A DNA stretch of 64,000 nucleotides. Source: Muribaculaceae bacterium. GTDB lineage: Bacteria > Bacteroidota > Bacteroidia > Bacteroidales > Muribaculaceae. The stretch spans positions 1 to 64,000 of the forward strand of contig JAFLTX010000001.1 in the NCBI GenBank assembly GCA_022509145.1, read 5' to 3'. Position numbers and translations under genes: made by a program. Under the pieces are notes generated by a model. That model had not been told where the DNA came from, did no database searches, and was given only the letters and a program-made list of their open reading frames with translations. How positions within the stretch are numbered: the first letter of the stretch is position 1; each line of letters starts with the position of its first letter. Shown here piece after piece: positions 8,436 to 15,567 of this stretch.

Positions 8436-9746
8436 CTATACCTTCTTGGTGCGCAGAAAGGAGTATCCGAAGCGCTCCGTGGCGGCGCGTTCGAGTTCCT
8501 CCCTGAATTGAGGAGCGGCCACGGATATCAGCAACCGTGCGCGCTCCCCGAGGTCTTTCCCGCGAAGGTCCACGCAGCCGTATTCCGTCACCACATAATT
8601 GGTCTGAAAACGAGTGGTGACCACACCGGCTCCCGGGGTGAGGGTGGGCACGATCTTATTCACGCCTTTGTTGGTAGTCGAGAGCATGGCGATGAACGAG
8701 CGGCCTCCCTCGCTGCGCGACGAACCGTATACGAAGTCGTGCTGGCCGCCAACGCTCGAGAAGATATAAGTGCCGATCGAGTCGGCGCAAATCTGCCCGG
8801 TGAGGTCTATCTGAAGCGCCGAGTTTATCGACATCACTTTCGGATTCTGACCTATGATAAAGGGATTGTTGGTCCATGCCACATCCTTGAACAACATGTT
8901 TTTGTTGTAGTTCATGTAGTCATAGAGGCGTTTGGAACCCAAGGCCAGGGCAGCCACAGAGACTCCTGGCATAACCTTCTTCTGGCTGTTGTCTATGACG
9001 CCCGACTCCAGAAGGGGCATCACACCGTCGGTCATTGCCTCGGTATGGAGGCCGAGATGGCGATGGTTTTTGAGCGCGCCAACTACGGCGTTCGGGATGC
9101 CGCCCACGCCGATCTGCAGCGTGGCTCCGTTGGGAATTCTCTCAGCTATCGCCTCGCCGATGGCCGTTTCCTCAGGCGAAGGAGCCACGGTGGGCACCTC
9201 CACCAGCGGTTCATCCACCCAAACGCAGGCGTTGAGCCGGCTTATGTGGACAGTGCTGTCGCCGTAGGTGAAAGGCATGTTGGGGTTGATCTGAGCTATC
9301 AGAACGCTGGCACATTCCACAGCCGAAGTGGCAATGTCGCCCGAAACGCCGAAGCTCACAAGTCCCTCTTCGTTGGGCTCCGAGCAGTTGAGCAGCACGG
9401 CGTCGATACGACACGTGCCGTCTCTGATCAGTTCGGGCACCTCGCCGAGAAACCGCGGGATGAGCGACCCATATCCGTCGTTGATATACTGGCGAACGGA
9501 GTTGTTGGTGAAAAACGATTCCACCATGAAACTCTCCTTGAGCGCCGGGTTGCAGTAGGGGGCTACTCTCTTGGTAACGCCGAAACCGCTGTAGAGCGTG
9601 ACGTCTCTCAGTTCGGGCGCACGCGCCGTCAGAGCGTCAATAAGCGTCTCGGGTGTCGACGTCGACCCTTGGATATACACGTGGTCGCCGCTCTCAATCA
9701 ATTTTACGGCCTCTTCGGCGCTTACAAATTTTATTCCGGGTGTCAT
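8436..9746 (-). CDS. Acetyl-CoA hydrolase/transferase family (family I CoA-transferase)
   Basis: A 436-residue protein of the 4-hydroxybutyrate CoA-transferase / acetyl-CoA hydrolase type. It has the conserved QIGVGGIPNAV loop and the HTEAMTDG motif whose Glu236 is the expected nucleophile forming the glutamyl-CoA intermediate. Such enzymes swap CoA between acyl groups and acetate, or hydrolyse acyl-CoA. I chose the ATG at 9744-9746, one base after the stop of the aminotransferase gene; an in-frame ATG at 9785 would overlap that gene by 38 bases. In this operon the likely donor is an aryl-acetyl-CoA made by IorAB and the acceptor acetate, giving aryl-acetate and acetyl-CoA. That assignment is inference, and butyrate- or succinate-type substrates remain possible. 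Confidence 0.88.
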   Translation of the reverse strand: MTPGIKFVSAEEAVKLIESGDHVYIQGSTSTPETLIDALTARAPELRDVTLYSGFGVTKRVAPYCNPALKESFMVESFFTNNSVRQYINDGYGSLIPRFLGEVPELIRDGTCRIDAVLLNCSEPNEEGLVSFGVSGDIATSAVECASVLIAQINPNMPFTYGDSTVHISRLNACVWVDEPLVEVPTVAPSPEETAIGEAIAERIPNGATLQIGVGGIPNAVVGALKNHRHLGLHTEAMTDGVMPLLESGVIDNSQKKVMPGVSVAALALGSKRLYDYMNYNKNMLFKDVAWTNNPFIIGQNPKVMSINSALQIDLTGQICADSIGTYIFSSVGGQHDFVYGSSRSEGGRSFIAMLSTTNKGVNKIVPTLTPGAGVVTTRFQTNYVVTEYGCVDLRGKDLGERARLLISVAAPQFREELERAATERFGYSFLRTKKV

Positions 9747-9747
9747 C

Positions 9748-11052
9748 TCAATGCGTCTGTTTGAATTCCTTAAGCCGTTTTCCAAGAAGGTCGAAGTGCT
9801 CTTTGTCAGAGACTGTCGACACGGTGATTCTCACTCCCTGCTGGCGGCTGCCGGTGCTCGGAAGCGATATGGTGGAGACGCCGTGGCGAAGCAATTCCTT
9901 CTGGAGCTCCTCGCCGGACATGTCGCCGTAAGAGGCAGTCAGGAAGAAGCCGTCGGCTATCTCTCGGTCGCCGTCGTATTTGTATACGAGTTCAAAACCG
10001 TTGTCGGCCAGAAGCTGCTTGATGAGGCCTCCGCGACGCCCGTATTCGCTGCAGTGGTCCACGAAGTTGAGCCTTCCGGCCACAGCCTCGCCCATCATCT
10101 TTGCAAGCCCGTGCTGGGCCGAATGGGTGGCACCCGACGAGCAACAGTAGAGCACACCATATATATAGGCGTCGCCAAACTTAGGCATCTCGAAAAACTT
10201 CTCGAAGTAGTCGTAGCGCCTCTCGTAAACCTCCTTGCTCATGCACACCACGGCAATCCTCTGCCCTGCGTAGCTGAAGATTTTCGAGGCGGAGATAAGA
10301 AGGATATAGTTGTCGGTATATTTAGCTACCGTGGAGATGTAGGGAGGCTCGTAGGGGTGACCGAAATCCTGCCTGAAGTCCATTCCCATATAGGCGAGGT
10401 CTTCAAGGATTATCACATCGTATTTGGTTGCCAGACGGCCTATGATCTCCAGCTCTTCGTCGGTGAGGTTGGTCCATGCCGGGTTGTTGGGATTTGAATA
10501 CAGCATTGCCGTAATGCGGCCGGTCTTGAAATACTCCTCGAGTTTCGCCTCCAGCTTTTTACCGCGATAATTATAGATGTCAAACCCCTCGAGATTGATG
10601 CCCAGCAGTTTGGCTTGATGTCTTTGTGCCGGAAATCCCGGGAAGAGCATAAGCAGGGTGTCTTTCCCCGGCAGGCGCATCTTGAGGAGCTGCAGCAGGG
10701 TGAAGCTGGCCTGCATCGACCCGACTGTCGGAACGATGCAATGCGGCGGCACATCTACGTCTAAGAAGGCCTTGACGAATTCCGAGGCGTTCTTGGTAAG
10801 CTCCGGCAGCCCTGCGATGTTCGGGTATTTTGAGGCCACGCCGCTCCTCAGGGCTTCGATTTCGGCCTCAATTCCCACTTGCTCGGCAGGGAGGCCGGGA
10901 TTGCCCAACTCAAGGTGTATCATCTCCTCGCCGGCTTCCTCCTGCAGCATCCAGGCCAAAGAATTGATCTGCCTGATGGTGGCGCTGGTTATGTCGGGGA
11001 TGTCGAGCCTGCGCAGCGACTCCTCCAATATCTCTTTACTTATGGGAAACAT
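9748..11052 (-). CDS. PLP-dependent aminotransferase, class I/II
   Basis: A 434-residue fold-type I aminotransferase. Visible marks are LELGNPGLP near the N-terminus, SNPNNPAW (the PLP/substrate Asn loop), the ILEDLAYMGMDFR strand with the pyridine-nitrogen Asp, and SASKIFSYAGQR, whose Lys should form the internal aldimine. The C-terminal GVRITVS segment contains the Arg expected to bind the substrate carboxylate. No signal peptide is seen, so it acts in the cytoplasm. The substrate is not readable, but the position between iorAB and a CoA-transferase suggests it turns aromatic amino acids into aryl-pyruvates. It is separated from iorB by 114 bases containing a 9-bp tandem repeat, and from the CoA-transferase by one base. 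Confidence 0.9.
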   Translation of the reverse strand: MFPISKEILEESLRRLDIPDITSATIRQINSLAWMLQEEAGEEMIHLELGNPGLPAEQVGIEAEIEALRSGVASKYPNIAGLPELTKNASEFVKAFLDVDVPPHCIVPTVGSMQASFTLLQLLKMRLPGKDTLLMLFPGFPAQRHQAKLLGINLEGFDIYNYRGKKLEAKLEEYFKTGRITAMLYSNPNNPAWTNLTDEELEIIGRLATKYDVIILEDLAYMGMDFRQDFGHPYEPPYISTVAKYTDNYILLISASKIFSYAGQRIAVVCMSKEVYERRYDYFEKFFEMPKFGDAYIYGVLYCCSSGATHSAQHGLAKMMGEAVAGRLNFVDHCSEYGRRGGLIKQLLADNGFELVYKYDGDREIADGFFLTASYGDMSGEELQKELLRHGVSTISLPSTGSRQQGVRITVSTVSDKEHFDLLGKRLKEFKQTH

Positions 11053-11090
11053 TTTTTAGTTGTCAGTTTTCAGTTTTCAGATGTCAGATT

Positions 11091-11144
11091 TTAAGGTGTT
11101 TAAGGTGCTTAAGGTCTTTAAGGTCTTTAAGGTCCTTAGGGTGC
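11091..11144. repeat. Six 9-bp tandem repeats (TTAAGGTST type)
   Basis: Six consecutive 9-base units run from 11091 to 11144: TTAAGGTGT, TTAAGGTGC, TTAAGGTCT twice, TTAAGGTCC and TTAGGGTGC. They are preceded at 11063-11087 by short CAGTTTT repeats. The array fills the only sizeable gap inside the iorA-to-corA run. Copy number could vary by slippage. No protein is supported here. Confidence 0.85.
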
Positions 11145-11166
11145 TGGAGGGGAGATTTCTTCCTCC

Positions 11167-11739
11167 TCAGGATTTGTGGTTGAGGCCTGCGCGGAAGGCT
11201 TTGAGATTGCTCTCCACGATGGCTTCACCCTTGCGGGAAAACACGTTGCAAATCGCCTGCTCGAGTTTCTCCACGGGCATCCCCACATAGGGAGCGGCTG
11301 CGCCCAGAAGCACCATATTGGCTGCTCTCGCCGAGGCCACTTCCTTGGCCACGGCATCCATGTCAAACGCCACCACGTTAGGGAAGCGCCCGAGCTCCTC
11401 TTTTATCGCCTCCATATCGGGGTAATCCGGGATGTTGACAAAAGGAGTGGTGTTGGTTACGATCCATCCGTTTTCTGCCAGATACGGCACATAGCGCAGC
11501 GCCTCCATCGGCTCGAGGCTGATGATGAGGTCGGCCTCGCCAAGCGGTATCAGGTCGCTTGCTATGGGTTTGTCGCTTATGCGGAGGTTGCTCTGCACGT
11601 CGCCGCCGCGCTGCGACATCCCATGCACTTCGGCTTGCTTGAGCCGCAGCCCGTCGGCAAGCGCCGCCGAACCTATGATGGTGGCTATCGAGAGAATTCC
11701 TTGTCCGCCTACTCCTGCGAGAATTATATCTGTTTTCAT
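11167..11739 (-). CDS. iorB: Indolepyruvate:ferredoxin oxidoreductase, beta subunit
   Basis: A 190-residue protein of the pyruvate/ketoisovalerate oxidoreductase gamma-domain family. The N-terminal ILAGVGGQGIL nucleotide-type loop and the AEVHGMSQRGGDV motif are typical of IorB and related subunits. With IorA it oxidatively decarboxylates aryl-pyruvates (indole-, phenyl- and hydroxyphenylpyruvate) to aryl-acetyl-CoA and reduces ferredoxin. I use the ATG at 11737-11739, which places the conserved TDIILAGVGG at the N-terminus and sits 20 bases after the iorA stop; an in-frame ATG at 11796 would overlap iorA. Confidence 0.93.
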   Translation of the reverse strand: MKTDIILAGVGGQGILSIATIIGSAALADGLRLKQAEVHGMSQRGGDVQSNLRISDKPIASDLIPLGEADLIISLEPMEALRYVPYLAENGWIVTNTTPFVNIPDYPDMEAIKEELGRFPNVVAFDMDAVAKEVASARAANMVLLGAAAPYVGMPVEKLEQAICNVFSRKGEAIVESNLKAFRAGLNHKS

Positions 11740-11759
11740 GGTTTTTTCTGCTTCATGGG

Positions 11760-13388
11760 TTATGATTTCTTGTGGCGACGTGCCGTCTGGATACATTCAC
11801 GCCTGCTTATTATCACTGAAAGTCCTTTATACTCAATTTCCTCGCGGAAGAGCTTCTTCATCTCTTCAACGTTTTTCGGCAGAGACTCGATGGTGCGCAG
11901 ATGCTCCTGCGGCACACCGATGCCGAGGCAGATCTCCTCGAGCTTCCCGGTGCCCTGCGAGTCCTGACCGCCGGTCATGCCGGTGGTGAGATTGTCGGAG
12001 ATGATCACCGTGATGGGCGAATTCTCATTTACGGCATCGAGCAGGCCGGTCATACCCGAATGGGTGAAGGTAGAGTCGCCTATGATGGCCACAGCCGGAT
12101 GCTGCCCGGCGTCGGCTGCGCCTTTCGCCATCGTAATCGAGGCACCCATGTCAACGCAGGTGTCTATGGCGTTGAAAGGCGAGAGGAATCCCAGTGTGTA
12201 GCAACCGATGTCGCCGAATACTCTCGGATTCTCATACTCTTCGAGCACACCGTTAAGGGCGGCATACACATCTCTGTGGCCGCAACCTTGGCAGAGCGCC
12301 GGTGGACGGGGCATCACTACCTGCGATGCAGCCCTGCCGCCATGGCGACGTACGCCAGAGGCATCCACTCCGAGCCGTTCACTAAGCGTTGAAATTGCCT
12401 TCGAAACAATCTCCGGGTTCAGCTCTCCGCTCAGCGGGAGCTCGCCGGTCATCTTTCCGTAGATCTTCGCTCCACGGTCGAGTGTGCCGCGTAGCTGACG
12501 CTCGATCAGAGGTTGACCCTCTTCCACTACCATCACGTTCTCGCATTCGTCAAACAGGCGTGCCACCAGTTTCCCCGGCAACGGATATTGCGATATTTTC
12601 AGCACGCTCACGTTCGGCTCGCCTTCGTATGCCTCTTTTACATAATTGTAGGCTATGCCGTTGGTGATGATTCCGAGGCGCTTCTCCTTACCCTCCTTAT
12701 ATATATTAAAAGGTGAGGATTCGGAATCTGCCTCGAAATCTTTCAGATCTTTGAGGAGCTGCTTGTATCGCGCGCGCGACATCGCGGGCATCAATACCCA
12801 CTGCTTCGGATTCTTGGGGTAGTGGAGCTGGTTTTCGGGTGACGCCGTCTCGTCGGTTTCCACCACGGCTCGAGAATGGCTCAGACGCGTAACGAGCCGG
12901 AGAAGCACCGGTATGCCGCGCTTCTCGGAAAGCTCGAACCCGTAGCGGGCCATGTCGTAGGCTTCCTGCTGATCCGAAGGCTCCAGCACGGGGATCAGGG
13001 CGAAGTCGCCATAGAATCGGGAGTCCTGCTCGTTTTGCGAGGAGTGCATCGACGGGTCGTCGGCAGCCACTACGATCAGACCGCCGTTGGCGCCAGTCAT
13101 CGCTGCGTTCACAAAAGGATCGGCAGCCACATTCAGGCCCACATGCTTCATACAGGCTATGGCTCGCTTTCCACAGAACGACATGCCCAGAGCTTCCTCA
13201 ACGGCCGTCTTCTCATTGGTGCTCCAATGGGAGTGGATGTCGCGCTCCGAAGCTACAGGATGCGCCTGAATAAACTCTAAAATCTCGGTGGAGGGTGTGC
13301 CGGGGTATGCATAACCGCCAGACAACCCTGCATTGATTGCTCCCAGGGCAAACGCTTCGTCGCCCAACAGCAATTGTTTTCTTTTCAT
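11760..13388 (-). CDS. iorA: Indolepyruvate:ferredoxin oxidoreductase, alpha subunit, without the ferredoxin domain
   Basis: A 542-residue TPP enzyme. The N-terminal pyrimidine-binding domain begins LLLGDEAFALGAINAG with the YPGTPSTE motif. The C-terminal TPP-binding domain has LCQGCGHRDVY and the GDSTFTHSG ... SDN magnesium/TPP motif. Classical archaeal IorA is longer and ends with a two-cluster ferredoxin domain. Here the chain stops just after SVIISRRECIQTA, with no CxxCxxC cluster, so electrons must leave by another route, for example a free ferredoxin. I use the ATG at 13386-13388, next to the conserved N-terminus. It heads the run iorA, iorB, aminotransferase, CoA-transferase, GNAT, corA, behind a two-box promoter and a hairpin leader. 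Confidence 0.92.
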   Translation of the reverse strand: MKRKQLLLGDEAFALGAINAGLSGGYAYPGTPSTEILEFIQAHPVASERDIHSHWSTNEKTAVEEALGMSFCGKRAIACMKHVGLNVAADPFVNAAMTGANGGLIVVAADDPSMHSSQNEQDSRFYGDFALIPVLEPSDQQEAYDMARYGFELSEKRGIPVLLRLVTRLSHSRAVVETDETASPENQLHYPKNPKQWVLMPAMSRARYKQLLKDLKDFEADSESSPFNIYKEGKEKRLGIITNGIAYNYVKEAYEGEPNVSVLKISQYPLPGKLVARLFDECENVMVVEEGQPLIERQLRGTLDRGAKIYGKMTGELPLSGELNPEIVSKAISTLSERLGVDASGVRRHGGRAASQVVMPRPPALCQGCGHRDVYAALNGVLEEYENPRVFGDIGCYTLGFLSPFNAIDTCVDMGASITMAKGAADAGQHPAVAIIGDSTFTHSGMTGLLDAVNENSPITVIISDNLTTGMTGGQDSQGTGKLEEICLGIGVPQEHLRTIESLPKNVEEMKKLFREEIEYKGLSVIISRRECIQTARRHKKS

Positions 13389-13409
13389 GGTATGGTTAGA
13401 TTTGCTGAG

Positions 13410-13431
13410 CCTCCGGGGCATATCCCCGAGG
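13410..13431 (-). promoter_or_regulatory. GC-rich hairpin in the iorA leader
   Basis: CCTCCGGGG (13410-13418) and CCCCGAGG (13424-13431) pair as an 8-bp stem with one bulged base and a 5-base loop, in a leader of about 50 bases between the predicted start of transcription (near 13440) and the iorA ATG. It stands out in GC content from its AT-rich surroundings. It could affect translation or mRNA life. No known riboswitch is recognised. Confidence 0.4.
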
Positions 13432-13446
13432 GGCCGGTAATATCTG

Positions 13447-13478
13447 CAAAGATAAAAATTTTTCTTTGAATTGACAAA
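13447..13478 (-). promoter_or_regulatory. Promoter of the iorA operon
   Basis: On the minus strand, a -33 box TTTG (13475-13478) and a -7 box TATCTTTG (13447-13454) are 20 bases apart, matching the Bacteroidota consensus. The predicted start is near 13440, about 50 bases before the iorA ATG. Confidence 0.65.
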
Positions 13479-13521
13479 TACCCCCTCAACCCCGCCTTTT
13501 TATAAAGGAGTGTTTAGCTTT

Positions 13522-14583
13522 CTATTGCTTCAATTTCACAATCCAGCCTCTTTTCTTCCCCTCAGGTCTTGCTATATATCCCTTCCTTTCCAGATTCTTG
13601 ACCTGTTTCTGAATTGCCGATCGATTCATATTGAGCTGTTGAGCTATTTTAGTCAAAGAAGCAGTAGGGTCTGTTTTTAGAATATTTAAAATCCGCGAGG
13701 GTGTGGGAGTTGAAAATTCAATAATCTCTCCATCATACCACCATTTCAACTCCTTGTTGCCGGATAAAAATTCCATAATGTCGTAAATATGCGACACCAT
13801 TGCTTTCTCCAGATAATCGGCAAAAGGTTTTACCTGAGATAAAGTGGCGTGCGCGCCTTCAGAAGGAATCGGTCCGGTAATGGTATCTGTCAGCGCCAAA
13901 GCATTCAGATAACCTTGCTTCTTTGAAGAGCGGATTACCAGCATCGGCCACCCATGACGTCGTAAGATGAAATTAACCATCAGACGCGCGATACGGCCGT
14001 TGCCGTCTTCAAACGGGTGTATCCTGATATAGCGGTAATGAAACAGGGTGGCAATCTGGATCGGTGTCAAACTTTTCTCCTCCACGGCGCGATTATACCA
14101 CTCAACCAAATCGGCCATCAGCGCCGGCGTCTCTTCCGGAGAGGCATATTCAAAGCGTTCTCCGGTGGGTGTGATTACGGAATTGGGACGTGTTTTGTAG
14201 CTTCCGGCATGCACCACGTAACTCGAGGTTTCGCCCCCGGGAAGTGTGCGGTAGACAGTGAAATCTTCACGAAGCATCACTCGATGCACCTGTCGAATAA
14301 AGGTCTCGGTAAGCGGGGTGTCAGCGTCCGCCTCCTGCTCAATCATATTGAGGCAGATGTTATGAGCCTTCATCTCCTCAAGGTCTCTCATTCTTGCCTC
14401 GCCTATAACTTCACCCAAAAGCAGGAGCACTTCTGTCTGCCCGTAGGTCAGCGTATTCCCTTCGATGTGATTGCTGTTGTAATTAAAATCCAGCATAAAT
14501 TTTTGCCTCAATCTCTTGGCATCTTCTTGTGAAAGAGGTTGAAGCGCCAGCCACTCATTATATAGTTTCTCTAATTGTGTCAT
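13522..14583 (-). CDS. Fic-domain protein with winged-helix C-terminus (class II)
   Basis: A 353-residue Fic protein. The catalytic loop HPFEDGNGRIAR (189-200) has the histidine and all anion-hole and Mg2+ positions of active AMP-transferases. An N-terminal SNHIEG (S37 to G42) fits the inhibitory motif [S/T]xxxE[G/N], placing the self-inhibiting helix before the Fic core, as in class II Fic proteins. Residues about 285-353 form a winged helix-turn-helix (SLTKIAQQLNMNRSAIQKQ then the basic wing KKRGW). The enzyme probably modifies itself or a target by AMPylation, and the winged helix suggests DNA binding. I use the ATG at 14581-14583; an upstream start at 14610 would overlap the operator region. 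A promoter crossed by repeated GTACCACC sites lies directly upstream, consistent with autoregulation (inference). Confidence 0.9.
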   Translation of the reverse strand: MTQLEKLYNEWLALQPLSQEDAKRLRQKFMLDFNYNSNHIEGNTLTYGQTEVLLLLGEVIGEARMRDLEEMKAHNICLNMIEQEADADTPLTETFIRQVHRVMLREDFTVYRTLPGGETSSYVVHAGSYKTRPNSVITPTGERFEYASPEETPALMADLVEWYNRAVEEKSLTPIQIATLFHYRYIRIHPFEDGNGRIARLMVNFILRRHGWPMLVIRSSKKQGYLNALALTDTITGPIPSEGAHATLSQVKPFADYLEKAMVSHIYDIMEFLSGNKELKWWYDGEIIEFSTPTPSRILNILKTDPTASLTKIAQQLNMNRSAIQKQVKNLERKGYIARPEGKKRGWIVKLKQ

Positions 14584-14599
14584 ATAGAAGAATTTTTTG

Positions 14600-14631
14600 C
14601 AAATATACAAAACGTACCACCAACTACCAAA
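14600..14631 (-). promoter_or_regulatory. Promoter of the Fic gene
   Basis: On the minus strand, a -33 box TTTG (14628-14631) and a -7 box TATATTTG (14600-14607) are 20 bases apart. The -7 box ends 16 bases before the ATG, so the mRNA has a very short leader. One GTACCACC site (14614-14621) lies in the spacer and another begins 2 bases upstream of the -33 box. Confidence 0.65.
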
Positions 14632-14715
14632 TATACCACCAAATTAGTGGTATCAATTGAGTCTATAATTAAAACGTACCACCGACTTAAGAATGTACCA
14701 CCGGATTGGTGGTAC
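14614..14715. promoter_or_regulatory. Duplicated operator array (GTACCACC / GGTGGTAC) upstream of the Fic gene
   Basis: Two copies of the same three-part module start 62 bases apart. Module 1 has GTACCACC (14614-14621), ATACCACC (14633-14640) and the inverted GTGGTAT (14647-14653). Module 2 has GTACCACC (14676-14683), GTACCACC (14695-14702) and the inverted GGTGGTAC (14708-14715); the last two form a perfect 8-bp palindrome around GGATT. Module 1 lies over the Fic promoter. The layout is that of an operator for a dimeric DNA-binding protein with an extra direct site. The Fic protein's own winged helix is the obvious candidate binder, which is inference. Confidence 0.8.
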
Positions 14716-15493
14716 GATAACGAACGAGGGGGAAAAATGGCCCCTTGGGTTGGAGGAGGATTTCTTAGGAATGGGGGAGGGTTGCGGATGAGGTCGGAAA
14801 AACGCAAAATATGCTACAAAAATAGATGCCAGGAGGACTAAAATTCTATTTGAGAATGTGCGGAGAGGTTTTTTAGGAGGGCGTTGTTTGTTGAATGATA
14901 GGGTATTGGATAGAAATTTTACGTAATTAAGGGGTTCGAAAATTTAAAATTCGGAATCATTTGATAGATTGGTGGGCGAAAAATTAAATTTCGCAAAATT
15001 TCGCAAAAAATTTTGACTCCAGAAAAGGGGAGGGTAGACGCGAAAAATCAAGTTTACAAATTTAAACAGCAAATTTTGGTTCGTTTGTAAATTTTTAAAA
15101 AAGCAAATTGGCAATCTCAAACTCTCCGATGTGCACCGGCAAATTTGCAATTCTTCCCAGGATGAAATTTGAAAATCGGAACAGCTCTGAAATTCCCAAA
15201 TCGATACGCAAATAATTGAGAAAAATAGGCATTAACAAATTTTAAGAATTAATATAATACTACTGAAAATCAATAAAATAAAGTCTTAAATTAAAGTGGT
15301 GGTGTAAGAAAATCGGCTATTTGATTAGGATTGCAAATCATCAAGAATGTAGTTATTGCAACGTTCAGAATATTAATGAATTGCCTACGAAGCTTCAAGT
15401 ATAGATGTTAGATTTTAGTTAAGATTTGCATCGGTTTTTCTTGGCCTTGAAAGAGGTGATATTTAAATATAAATTCGCATTATGCAATTAATA
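14716..15493. other. AT-rich non-coding region with repeated CAAATTT motifs
   Basis: No supported gene lies in these roughly 780 bases. Open frames here are short and low in complexity. Between about 14985 and 15240 the motif CAAATTT and its variants recur on both strands, including the palindrome GCAAATTTGC at 15139-15148. Possible roles are nucleoid-protein binding or a decayed gene. I see no tRNA, CRISPR or insertion-sequence end. Confidence 0.4.
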
Positions 15494-15525
15494 TTTGGAA
15501 ATTTAAATTTAAATATTTAATTTTG
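15494..15525 (+). promoter_or_regulatory. Promoter of the HTH regulator gene
   Basis: A -33 box TTTG (15494-15497) and a -7 box TAATTTTG (15518-15525) are 20 bases apart. The predicted start is near 15532, about 36 bases before the ATG at 15568. Confidence 0.7.
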
Positions 15526-15567
15526 CATATCGTTGAATTTTGACCTAATTGCAATTTTAAATCCGGT

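Noticed and set aside
8508-9764. Plus-strand open frame of 418 codons antisense to the CoA-transferase gene
   Set aside because: The opposite strand encodes a clear conserved enzyme with catalytic motifs; the antisense frame has no recognisable domain and reflects mirrored codon bias.
11091-11144. CRISPR-like array
   Set aside because: The units are 9 bases with no spacers; it is a simple tandem repeat.
11060-11290. Plus-strand frame encoding a KVFKVLKVFKV repeat
   Set aside because: The apparent protein repeat is only the translation of the 9-bp tandem DNA repeat and runs antisense into iorB.
14575-14841. Plus-strand frame of 88 codons across the Fic operator
   Set aside because: Its coding is dictated by the repeated operator sites and it overlaps the Fic start; not a credible gene.
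14944-15150. Possible 68-residue minus-strand protein in the AT-rich gap
   Set aside because: Composition is typical of translated AT-rich non-coding DNA and no family is recognised.
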